Positions 54,311-63,117 of a stretch of 64,000 nt of DNA are shown piece after piece. Both the position numbers and the translations under genes were made by a program. How positions within the stretch are numbered: the stretch's first letter is position 1; the number at the start of each line of letters is the position of its first letter. The DNA is from Rhynchopus sp. YZ270_cl-10 (Eukaryota > Euglenozoa > Diplonemea > Diplonemida > Diplonemidae). The notes under the pieces are model-generated. The model was not told the origin of the DNA. It saw only the letters and a list, made by a program, of their open reading frames with translations, and searched no databases. The stretch covers positions 1,328,501 through 1,392,500 of the forward strand of contig OZ037844.1 of the NCBI GenBank assembly GCA_964035575.1, written 5' to 3'.

Positions 54311-57241
54311 ATGTCGAAGCGACACACAGACAGCACACCTGACGAGAAGGCACCAAAAATAAAGAATATTTCAGACTCGGTCTTGGTGGAGGCTGCCAGG
54401 AACGGCGACACGACTGCCGTGCGGGTGGGACTTGAGAAGCTCATCCCAGACACAGACAGCAAAAGGGTTGCCTTCGATGCTGTGCACGAGGCATGCAGAG
54501 GGAACCACGATGAATGCCTCGCACTGCTTCTTCCGTATGTTGAGACAACGCAGATGGGCTTCGGGATGCTGCTGAGTGAGTGCATCCACGCAGACCACAC
54601 TGCGTGCACGGAGGTCCTCTTGCAGCATTGGAAGTCAGTCTGCAGCAACGTTGCGTTTGTCCCACACGGGCACAAGGTAGGCATCGACGATAAGACACCT
54701 CGTCCCTGTCCAGCCATGTGGGCGGACCCTGCAGTGTGTCAGGTGCTCATTGATGCAGGGGCAGACATCGAGGTGAAAGATGAGGATGGACGTTCACCTC
54801 TGCTCAGGGCAAGCATTTCAGGCAAGCCCGCAGTTGTGAAGATGTTGGTCGAAGCAGGTGCGGGAGTGTGTGCGACTGACAACTATGGAACGACGTGTCT
54901 TATCCTTGCTTCACGTTTTGGACACACCGAGATTGTGCGCCAGCTTGTGGGTTTGAAGGATGTGGAAGTAAATCACTCAGACAACGAAGGCTGCACTGCG
55001 CTGCACTGCGCAATACTGAATGGACATCCCGATGTGGTGCAGGTGCTCATTGATGCAGGGGCAGACATCGAGACAAAGGATGAGGATGGTTGTTCACCTC
55101 TGCTCTTGGCAAGCACTTCAGAGCATTTCGCTATTGTGAAGATGTTGGTGGAAGCAGGTGCGGGAGTGTGTGCCACAGACAACAACGGACTCACATGTCT
55201 TATCTTTGCGGCATATTGTGGACACACCGATACTGTGCGCTATCTTGTGGGCTTGAAGGAGGTGGACGTGCATCGTGAACAGAACAAGGGCTGCACTGCG
55301 TTGCACTTCGCAGTGCACGAAGGACATTGCGATGTGGTGCAGGTGCTCATTGATGCAGGTGCAGACAGAGAAGCGAAGGACGAGGATGGACGTTCACCTC
55401 TGCTCAGGGCGAGCATTTCGGGTAAGTTCGCACTTGTGAAGATGTTAGTCGAAGCAGGTGCACACGTGTGTGTCACAGACAACGAAGGTAACACATGTCT
55501 TATGCTTGCGTCACATTTTGGACACACCGAGACTGTGCGCTATCTTGTTGGCTTGAAGGTGGGTGTGAATCATGAAAAGAGCAACGGCTGCACTGCGTTG
55601 CACTTCGCAGTGCAGGAAGGACATCACGATGTGGTGGAGGTGCTCATTGATGCAGGGGCAGACATGGAGGCGTATAACAAAGATGGTCGTTCACCTCTGC
55701 TTTTGGCAAGTCTTTCGGGCACGTCCGCTATTGTGAAGATGTTGGTCGAAGGAGGTGCGGGAGTGTGTACCACAGACAACAAAGGAAACACGTGTCTTAT
55801 CTTTGCGGCATATGGTGGACACACCGAGACTGTGCGCTATCTTGTTGGTTTGAAGGATGTGGATGTGAATCATGCAGACGGCGACGGCAGTACTGCGTTG
55901 CACCACGCAGTGCTACATAAACACCGTGAAGTAGTGCAGGTGCTCATCGATGCTGGAGCAGATATCGAGAGAACGGATAAAAAGGGGCGTTCGCCTCTGC
56001 TCTTGGCGAGCTGGTTAGGAGAACTTGCTGTTGTGAAGATGTTGGTCAAAGCAGGTGCGGACGTGCGCATCACAGCTCAAGGTATAACATGTCTGATCAC
56101 TGTGTCGGGTGCTGGACACACCGAGACTGTGCGCTATTTCGTGGGCTTGAAGGACGTGGATCTGGATCAGGCAGACGGCGGCGGTTTCACTGCGTTGCAC
56201 CACGCAGTGCTACATAAACACCGTGAAGTAGTGCAGGTGCTCATCGATGCTGGAGCAGATATCGAGAGAACGGATAAAAAGGGGCGTTCGCCTCTGCTCT
56301 TGGCGAGCTTGTCAGGAGAACTTGCTGTTGTGAAGAGTCTTGTCAAAGCTGGTAGAACGGGTGATACAGCCGGAGGGTTCACGTGTCTTATTCTTGCGTC
56401 AGGCGCAGGACACACCGAGACTGTGCGCTATCTTGTGGGCTTGAAAGAGGTGGACGTGAATCACCGAGACACCAATGGCTTCACTGCGTTGGACCGTGCA
56501 GTGCTGCAAAATCATCCCGATGTGGTGAAGGTACTATGCGATGCAGGAGCAGACCTGGAAGCAAAGGATGACTTTGGTAGTACGCCTCTGCTCTTGGCCA
56601 GCCGTTCAGGATATCTCGGTGTTGTGAAGACGTTGGTCGAAGCAGGTGCGGGAGTATGTGTCACAGATGAGCAAGGATTTACATGTCTTATACTTGCGAC
56701 GGGTGCTGGACATACTGCAACTGTGCGGTATCTCGTGGGTTTGAAGGAGGTGGACGTGAATCACGTAGGACACGGGAAAACTGCGTTGCATTTGGCTACA
56801 CAGCAAAAACATGTGGGGGTAGTGCAGGTGCTTATTGATGCAGGAGCAGACATCGACACAAAGAACGACTTGGGACGTACACCTCTGCTCGCGGCTAGCG
56901 GTACTGGGAAACTCGGCATGGTGAAAATGTTGGTCGAAGCAGGTGCGGGAGTGTGTGTCACAGACAACAATGGAAACACGTGTCTTCTACTTGCTGCGAA
57001 TGGTGGACACACCGAGACTGCGCGCTATCTTGTGGGTTTGAAGGAGGTGGACCTGAATAACGCAGACTGTAACGGCAGTACTGCGTTGCACTTCGCAGTG
57101 AAGCAACATCATGCAGATGTGGTGCAGCTTCTTCTCGAGCACGGTGCGGACAAGTCTTTGTGCAATGGGGGAGGGGAGACAGCACTGGACTGTGCGTTTA
57201 GCCTTGGCTGTGCTGAGTGCTGTCTCCTGTTGACTTGTTAA
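54311..57241 (+). CDS. Ankyrin-repeat protein 3 (976 aa)
   Basis: The ATG at 54311 follows the conserved upstream block. The leader matches genes 1 and 2 except that PKRRKLSD reads PKIKNISD, so the basic stretch is lost. About 24 ankyrin repeats follow in the same three-repeat module. A recent duplication of about 297 bp shows at 55924 and 56221 (HREVVQVLIDAGADIERTDK identical in both). The protein ends LLLEHGADKSLCNGGGETAL then CAECCLLLTC, like gene 1, with no acidic tail. Ankyrin stacks mediate protein binding; the target is unknown. Confidence 0.85.
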   Translation: MSKRHTDSTPDEKAPKIKNISDSVLVEAARNGDTTAVRVGLEKLIPDTDSKRVAFDAVHEACRGNHDECLALLLPYVETTQMGFGMLLSECIHADHTACTEVLLQHWKSVCSNVAFVPHGHKVGIDDKTPRPCPAMWADPAVCQVLIDAGADIEVKDEDGRSPLLRASISGKPAVVKMLVEAGAGVCATDNYGTTCLILASRFGHTEIVRQLVGLKDVEVNHSDNEGCTALHCAILNGHPDVVQVLIDAGADIETKDEDGCSPLLLASTSEHFAIVKMLVEAGAGVCATDNNGLTCLIFAAYCGHTDTVRYLVGLKEVDVHREQNKGCTALHFAVHEGHCDVVQVLIDAGADREAKDEDGRSPLLRASISGKFALVKMLVEAGAHVCVTDNEGNTCLMLASHFGHTETVRYLVGLKVGVNHEKSNGCTALHFAVQEGHHDVVEVLIDAGADMEAYNKDGRSPLLLASLSGTSAIVKMLVEGGAGVCTTDNKGNTCLIFAAYGGHTETVRYLVGLKDVDVNHADGDGSTALHHAVLHKHREVVQVLIDAGADIERTDKKGRSPLLLASWLGELAVVKMLVKAGADVRITAQGITCLITVSGAGHTETVRYFVGLKDVDLDQADGGGFTALHHAVLHKHREVVQVLIDAGADIERTDKKGRSPLLLASLSGELAVVKSLVKAGRTGDTAGGFTCLILASGAGHTETVRYLVGLKEVDVNHRDTNGFTALDRAVLQNHPDVVKVLCDAGADLEAKDDFGSTPLLLASRSGYLGVVKTLVEAGAGVCVTDEQGFTCLILATGAGHTATVRYLVGLKEVDVNHVGHGKTALHLATQQKHVGVVQVLIDAGADIDTKNDLGRTPLLAASGTGKLGMVKMLVEAGAGVCVTDNNGNTCLLLAANGGHTETARYLVGLKEVDLNNADCNGSTALHFAVKQHHADVVQLLLEHGADKSLCNGGGETALDCAFSLGCAECCLLLTC

Positions 57242-57640
57242 GCTGAGCAATGTTTCTTCCACTTGCAGACAGTTGCTGCTGTCGAGCGGGCGGCTCTCCG
57301 CTAAAATGCCGGTGTTTTTGGACGATGCATATTTTCCGGCTAAAAAACCTACCACAAATTATAAAGTGTGTCAAGGACCTGTCAGGGGCCTGTCAATATA
57401 GGCCCCCTCCGGAGCACCACCCTCCCTTTTTTTCTTGTTTCCGAAGGAGCGTTAGCCAAAAGAGACAGAAGGTAGTAAGTCGAGATACTCAGCACAGTTT
57501 AAAGCAATATTGCTTGTCCTTATCTTTTGCAGTTAACACCAAACTAAAATGCTTTTTTCGGCAAAACAACAAAAGCCAAAGCAATACAGAGAGAACCAAC
57601 TATTTTTCGTTTCACTACTTTTTCTATGACTAGTAAGGAG
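57242..57640. other. 3' flank of ankyrin gene 3
   Basis: No gene, repeat or RNA that I recognise. Confidence 0.4.
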
Positions 57641-57785
57641 GTACCCTAACTGTTCGGTCCAATTCGGTGTAATTCGGTCCATTTCGTTTTTTTTTTTTTT
57701 TCGCAAAGGGAAATTTCCCCTTGTACCAGAAAAACCGAAAAAAACGAAATGAAAACCGAAAAAAACCGAAATGTTAGGGTACCTT
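57641..57785. mobile_element. Element O: MITE-size element, GGTACCCTAAC ends
   Basis: The ends are GGTACCCTAAC and GTTAGGGTACC. Inside, TTCGGT and ACCGAA words face each other from the two sides. About 145 bp, no coding. The terminal CCCTAAC/TTAGGG resembles the telomere repeat but is not tandem. Confidence 0.55.
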
Positions 57786-57904
57786 TTTTGGTCGATTTCG
57801 TTTTTTTTCCAAAGGGGGGAGGGACCCTTTGGTCGCCGAAATTCCCCAGCCAAAATTGGTCGCAAAATCGGCCGATTTTTCAAAAATCTCAAAAAAAACA
57901 TAGG

Positions 57905-58110
57905 GTGAAAACGATCGTTTTTTTTTTTTTTTTTTTTTTACGAATCTGGGAAAAAGTGATCGGTCTTTTTTTTTTTTTTTTTTTTCACGATCGTGAAGAA
58001 AAAAAAACGATCGTTTTTTTTTTTTTTTTTTCTTCACGATCGTGAAAAAAAAGCACCTTTTTCTTCACGATCGTGAAGGAAAAAAAAAACGATCGTTTTT
58101 TTTTTCCCAT
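57905..58110. repeat. Array of the palindrome CACGATCGTG
   Basis: About seven ACGATCG words, several as CACGATCGTG or AACGATCGTT, are separated by A/T homopolymers. The same word occurs at 61357-61387 and 63110-63117, bordering the tyrosine recombinase element. Confidence 0.7.
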
Positions 58111-58439
58111 ATTATGTCGTTGATCGCTGGCCCACACCAGGGAGGGAGCCCCCACAGGTGCCCACAACCCCCCTGAAATCGGCCGAGAGTAACTTTTAGC
58201 GGTGTTTTGACGTAAAATGTCACCTTTTTTGCCATTTTTGGGGTGTACTTTTCTGGAACAAAATTCGCAAAACCCGAAATACGAATCGTAAAAAATCGCG
58301 ACATTCTATGACATGCGTATACCATGAAGCAGCACGTCACGGCATGGCATGTAACATGCACATGTAATATCGCCAAAAACCTAGTCGTAGTAACATCATC
58401 ACTGTGCAAACCCCTGTCCATCCAATACAATTCACACTC

Positions 58440-58660
58440 TTTGTGGGTGGTCTTGCTGCCTTTTTGCCACAGTAATTTTTGGCCCGGCAGGCATGCTCTT
58501 GAAGCATGGCAATTTAGTGTGTATGGGGCAGGGTGTTGTTTTGTTCTGAATTCCCTTTGTTACAATATCTATCCAATCGCGAGTGGTTGTATGTGTATCG
58601 TGAGACACTCTTTTTAACCCTTTACGGACCAAGAGGACATTTATGCCCATTGTGGCGGGG
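58440..58660. other. Possible piggyBac-like terminus and transposase tail
   Basis: TTAA at 58614-58617 is followed by CCCTTTACGGACCAAGAGGA, a piggyBac-style end reading rightward. On the minus strand 58550-58440 reads MLQEHACRAKNYCGKKAARP then PTKSVNCIGWTGVC, a Cys-bearing stretch shared with 32330-32445. No partner end was found, so this is tentative. Confidence 0.3.
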
Positions 58661-59229
58661 GATGCGGCGTTCAACACCAGGCCAAGTTGGCCAAAAGCCC
58701 AACTTTTGTACTGTCCAACCTCTGTACAATTACGGTATATTTCGTTGGCTGGTGGTCTGAAGAGTGATCTGACCATATTCTCCAGGTATAACAAATGCCC
58801 AAATAATGCATTGGCGAAGGAATTTTGCACTTTTGACCATCACACATTACTTGTATTTTTACCGGTTTTTTAATGAGTACAACCTATGTCAGAGCACGCT
58901 GTCCCACAGATTTTAGAATTTGGGGGGGTCACGCAACAGGGATTACGCAGCTCCCCATACTTATCGCTAAATATGCCGTTTTCCCCGAAAAATTTTAGAA
59001 TTCCACGCCCAATTTCTTTCTTTTTGGCAAAAAAAAATTTTTCGCGCTTCGCGCGAAAAAGGTCCTCAGAAGCTCAATTCCGGAAACAAATACGGGGGGA
59101 GCGACGTTTTCCAACTCCTCCGCCATCAGCAGGAACACCTCCGTTTTCTCTTGAATCTGGGACGCTTGTTGCTGAGAAACAGGGCAACAGCGCGTTCAAG
59201 CATATTCCCCATCTTTTCAGTGTTAAACT

Positions 59230-59325
59230 CGTGGCGAAGCCACGGTACGCAACATTTCTAAAAATTGCGCTTAAAATTGCCTACTATGTCGCGGGAAGGG
59301 TGGGTTGAAAGCTCGCGCCGCAGTG
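59230..59325 (+). repeat. Paired hairpin-ACGGTACGC module, copy 4 (degenerate)
   Basis: GGCGAAGCCACGGTACGCAA then TTAAAATTGC, GGGTGGGTTG and a damaged second hairpin (CTCGCGCCGCAGTGC) lacking the ACGGTACGC. Confidence 0.6.
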
Positions 59326-59542
59326 CATCTTCCTTTTCCGGTAAAATAGAAGAAAATTGTCTTCTAAAAATAGAATTCTGTGGGGGGTAGGTGAGAGGTG
59401 GGCGGAGCCCCCACTCCTCCACCCCAGCCTCAATCCAAAACCCTGTATTTTTTTTTTTTTGGTATTTTTTGAGCTGAGATTTTCAAAAAATACCAAAAAT
59501 ACCAGGGTCAACCGCTGTGATGCTCATTGTTTAGAACACAGG

Positions 59543-59885
59543 GCTATTTCTAAATATGGGGTCCGGAGTCCAAAATCCAATCCGGGACACAATTTTGGCA
59601 GATTTATTTTGGGCCAAAAACGTCTTTATTTACATTTTTGGGATTCGCCCGTGCAGTGGTGGGGTCAATCTCGAAAATTGGATTTTTTGACCACTTAAAT
59701 TTTGAGAAATATGAGCCCGGTCACTTATACGTGGGCCCATTTTCGGCTAAAATTTTCCTCAAAATCCGGGTTTGTAAAATTGACCCTTCTGTGAAGGAAG
59801 GTTGTGGAAAAGGGTCCTTATTTGCATTTTTGGAAGCCGCCCGTGCAGTGGTGGGGTCAATTTGCAGAATTGGGCAAGTTCTTGC
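59543..59885. mobile_element. Truncated relative of element L
   Basis: CAGGGCTATTTCTAAATATG then GGGTCCGG is the inverse of the right end of L, and GTGCAGTGGTGGGGTCAATT units follow at 59654 and 59841. No second terminus; it ends abruptly near 59885. Confidence 0.55.
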
Positions 59886-59995
59886 AAGACAACGGGTAAT
59901 GTTTGTTAGCTCTAAGGAGGGAAGGGGAGCGTTTGTAGCTCACACAGCACCCCAAACCCTGGCCTCTCTGTCCACAGCACACAGCTCTTCCCCTG

Positions 59996-60180
59996 AGTTC
60001 CATTTGTGCCTCAACATGCTGAGCGCATCTTCAGTACGATGGGTGGATGAGCGAGAAGAGGCGCAACTGGCTAGTTGCACCAAAGCTGCACAAGCTTGTG
60101 GTCGTAGCACGCAGTTTGCGCGAGAGCAAGCCGCCACAAGAGAATGGTTGGTGGGATGAGGAGAAGCTGGTGCAGGAGGA
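59996..60180 (+). pseudogene. hAT transposase dimerisation-domain relic
   Basis: VPQHAERIFSTMGG (60006-60047) and, one frame over, MSEKRRNWLVAPKLHKLVVV (60047-60106) together give the hAT C-terminal signature ERxFSxxG...KRNxLxPxxxxxLxxL. The two halves are in different frames and a stop lies just upstream, so the gene is decayed. It may be a relic of the enzyme family that moved L and M, but no end sequence links them here. Confidence 0.6.
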
Positions 60181-61356
60181 GAAGGAGCGTGCGGGAGCTA
60201 TATTGACTGCGACGCGACAGCTGAGGACCCCAAGGTTGATGATGATGCTGAGCATCACGACTCTGACATCAGTGAAGGCTCTTGGGACTAAACGCATACA
60301 GTCTTGTCCGTACCCATTTCTCCCACACAAGTCACCACCCCCTTGTGACTTGCCTGTAACAGTGGAAACGTTTCCCTCCCAGCCGCAAACCCGTTCAGTG
60401 TATCGTGAGCCACTGCAGTGACCCACTCACGCTCGACCCTGTCCCTCCTTGTAAACAGTTCGCCTTCTCCTACGTTGTGCTAAGGAAAACCAAAAAACAT
60501 GCTCAAAAATGATGGGCACGGGGGTCAGACTCCACTTCTGACCACTTAAAATTAGGTCATACACGTGTTATACCCCAAACTGACCAAGAAATTTTCCCAG
60601 TGTTCGATGGTGATCGAATTAAATCGGTGGTAAAAAGTGAAAAATGGGGCATGCCAGGCCCACGTCAATCAGCCTAAAAATGTTGCAACTTTAAACGCGC
60701 GTCTCTCCCGTACACCAATATACACTTTTTAACACATACAGTACAGCAAGGGAAAACCAAGGGATTTTACCCTGTGTTCTCCTTGTTACTGGCTGCACTA
60801 ACCTAATCATCAAAACTGCTCGATTTTGGCTTTATCTAAAAGATCGACATCAATTCTTACGAAATATAATTTATTTTACGATTTTGAGTAGAATTCTGTT
60901 TGCAGGGCGAAGTCACGAGGCAGGGGGTGATTTTGGGGGTGAGCGCCAAAAAAAGTCCTTTTCCTAGGGTTGACCCACCTCCCTCCAGCATCCAACGATA
61001 TGACATTTTCACGAAAGTTGTCGATTCTTGCCTTATTATTGTCACACAGAAAAAAAATGTTTTTACGAAAATGAGTAGAACCCCATTACCCCTACCAACG
61101 TGTGGCATTCGTGCGCCACTATAGTGGCACTTGCCATGGGTAAAAACGGTTTTCTGGTTTTAGTGCCTCGCTGGCGACATCCGTTGGGGGGGATTCTGGT
61201 GTGAGAATGTTCTCGATTTTTGCTTTATTTGAAAGATTCGCCACAAAATCGTTTCAAGGAAAAGAGTCGGTCAAAAATTCCAAGTAGAACCCAGAAACTC
61301 TCCCTTGCCACCCATTTCACGCCCATGCCCCTTGTACTACTAGGGGAAAAAAAAAA
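60181..61356. other. Intergenic with P-like repeat units
   Basis: Units such as GACATTTTCACGAAAGTTGT and ACGAAAATGAGTAGAACCCC (61000-61085), and GAAAGATTCGCCACAAAATC (61233), resemble the element P repeat unit. No gene seen. Confidence 0.45.
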
Positions 61357-61433
61357 AACGATCGTGAAAAAAAAAAACGATCGTGAAAAAATAACTAATT
61401 ATTAGCGTGAAATAAAGTGCACTTTTTTTCACG

Positions 61434-61526
61434 CCCACGTAATTTTGGCTCACGAGTGAGAGTTTATTGCCCGAGCCGCAGGCGAGGGCAATAATAGAGC
61501 ACGAGTGAGACAAAATACGTGGAAGT
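61434..61526. repeat. Long imperfect hairpin beside the recombinase element
   Basis: CCACGTAATTTTGGCTCACG then AGTGAGAGTTTATTGCCC pairs with the inverse of GGGCAATAATAGAGCACGAG then TGAGACAAAATACGTGG. The loop is GAGCCGCAGGCGA, itself a GCC-GCA-GGC hairpin. It may be a foldback element or recombination site. Confidence 0.65.
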
Positions 61527-61574
61527 GAAAAAACGCACTTTATTTCAAACTAATACGTAGTTTTGTTTTACAAG

Positions 61575-63040
61575 TGAAAATGATATTTTTGCTGGGATCC
61601 TTCACAAACGAGACGTAAAATAGAGTGATTTTATGAACAAAATGTGGGTACCTGTAAGTGAGAGTGTGAATGAGAGTAGGGGAACATGTGAACATCAATC
61701 AAAAGCAGGGAAGGGGTTACTTTTTTTGATATATGCCTCCTATGACTGGTACTAATTACAAGATGTCACCACTCATCTCGCCTGTAGGGGGGGGGCAGGT
61801 GTATAGAGCATCACAGAAGGGGGGTTTTTTTTTTTGCACTCATGATCATGGTTTGTTCTGTTGCACATTGATGTTAATCTTGACTTCTTGTGGCGTCTGA
61901 GTTGGGGGACTGTTGTTCTGTGTCAACAGCTGTGACATCGCAACTTGACCGGCCTGTGTGACTTCGGTGTACCTTTGTGGCATTGCCTGACTGACCCACC
62001 CATAGTGGCGTTGCATCTGTACAATAGATGCTCCTGCCTCAGCGGCTTGAGTCGCAGAAGACCTGCGGAAGCTGTGCCCAGTGTACGAACCGTCCAGCGC
62101 AAGCACCCTCGCGACTTCTGCAGGTATGCCGTACATTTTGTTGATGCCAAGAGGTTGCACACGAAAGGTCCCAGTAGTAGTTCTGTCAGCTGTCGTCTTA
62201 GTTCCAGTGATGAAGAAGCGACCCTCCTGTGAAACTGGTGAGCGCCGGTTCAGGTACTCCTCCACCACACAAAAGTAGATGCTGTCTCTTGGTACCACAA
62301 ACCTCCCACGCTCCATGTCGGCCTTTTTCACCTTAGCACAGTGCTGGTACGTGAAGAGGTATCCCACTGGTGATTCCTGATAATTTGTCATCTCAAGCAT
62401 CAGTGCTTCTGTGCATCTCATTCCCGACAGAAAACACACCGCGACGTAAGCCTTGCGGACACACCAGTAGCAGTCGCTCAACTCGCTCATCTTGAGAAAC
62501 ATCTCCACTTCTCCCTTCGAAAACGTCTTGCTCTTCTTCGTCGATTCGTCACTTCCCCAGGTCTTCAGCAACAGCCCGATGCGGTGGTACTCCTTTAGTG
62601 AAAAGTCGAACTCCGTCTTGAACATAAAGTTGAGCTTAGAGTAGCACGACCATAATGAGCTGGCTTTGTAGCTGCGTTCTTCGCGCAGGTGTGTCAAGTA
62701 AGAGACCACATGTTCTTCTCTTGGCTGCTTCCGCCCCGTGATTTTATTGTGTTGTAAAAACTTATTCCACTCCGTTTTGTATGCAGTGCTTGACTTCAAC
62801 CCTGCCAGAAGCTCGGTCTCATACAGATCCTCCATAGCCTCCTTCTTCTTGGTCCTTGGCATGATTTGTAGGGTGGAGTGTGTGGTTTTGTGACTGACAG
62901 AAAACAGTGAAACTTTTTTTCACGCCAGTGAAACTTTTTTTCACGCCTCCAGCGAAATTACTAAGAGCAAGCGTGAAAAAAAGCTCACTTTATTTCACGC
63001 CCCGTTTGTGAAGGATCCCAGCAAAAAGTCATTTTCACAT
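61575..63040. mobile_element. Tyrosine recombinase element with terminal inverted repeats (1.47 kb core)
   Basis: TGAAAATGATATTTTTGCTG then GGATCCTTCACAAACG at the left is inverse of CGTTTGTGAAGGATCCCAGC then AAAAAGTCATTTTCACA at the right (one mismatch cluster in about 37 bp). Outside and inside lie TTTCACGC words (61404-61435, 62910-63000) and CACGATCGT words (61357-61387, 63110). The full element may be 61357-63117. The recombinase gene inside makes it Crypton-like, though classical Cryptons lack inverted repeats. Confidence 0.65.
61846..62862 (-). CDS. Crypton-like tyrosine recombinase (338 aa), apparently intact
   Basis: A single uninterrupted frame; MPRTKKKEAMEDLYE starts at 62862. Residues 15-110 form a helical N-terminal (SAM-like, core-binding) domain, ending in TWGSDESTKKSKTFS. 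The catalytic domain follows, with R149 in LSGMRCTEA, a basic strand KVKKADMERG (candidate Lys about 177-180), H263-R266 in GHSFRRSSATQAAEAG, H286 in QRHYGW and nucleophile Y298 in QRYTE: the full R-K-HxxR-H-Y set of tyrosine recombinases. The C-terminal 40 residues are Gln/Asn/Thr-rich. Such enzymes cut and rejoin DNA through a phosphotyrosine link, here probably to move the element. No reverse transcriptase lies nearby, which argues against a DIRS element. Confidence 0.85.
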   Translation of the reverse strand: MPRTKKKEAMEDLYETELLAGLKSSTAYKTEWNKFLQHNKITGRKQPREEHVVSYLTHLREERSYKASSLWSCYSKLNFMFKTEFDFSLKEYHRIGLLLKTWGSDESTKKSKTFSKGEVEMFLKMSELSDCYWCVRKAYVAVCFLSGMRCTEALMLEMTNYQESPVGYLFTYQHCAKVKKADMERGRFVVPRDSIYFCVVEEYLNRRSPVSQEGRFFITGTKTTADRTTTGTFRVQPLGINKMYGIPAEVARVLALDGSYTGHSFRRSSATQAAEAGASIVQMQRHYGWVSQAMPQRYTEVTQAGQVAMSQLLTQNNSPPTQTPQEVKININVQQNKP

Positions 63041-63117
63041 GTGATATAAAAAAAAAAAATGTCAAGATCTTGAAAAAAAGTTCAAGATCTTGAAAAAAAC
63101 CGTCACGATCGTTCTCA

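Noticed and set aside
57641-57785. CCCTAAC and GTTAGGG as telomere-like sequence
   Set aside because: They occur once each as an inverted pair at the ends of a small element, not as a tandem array.
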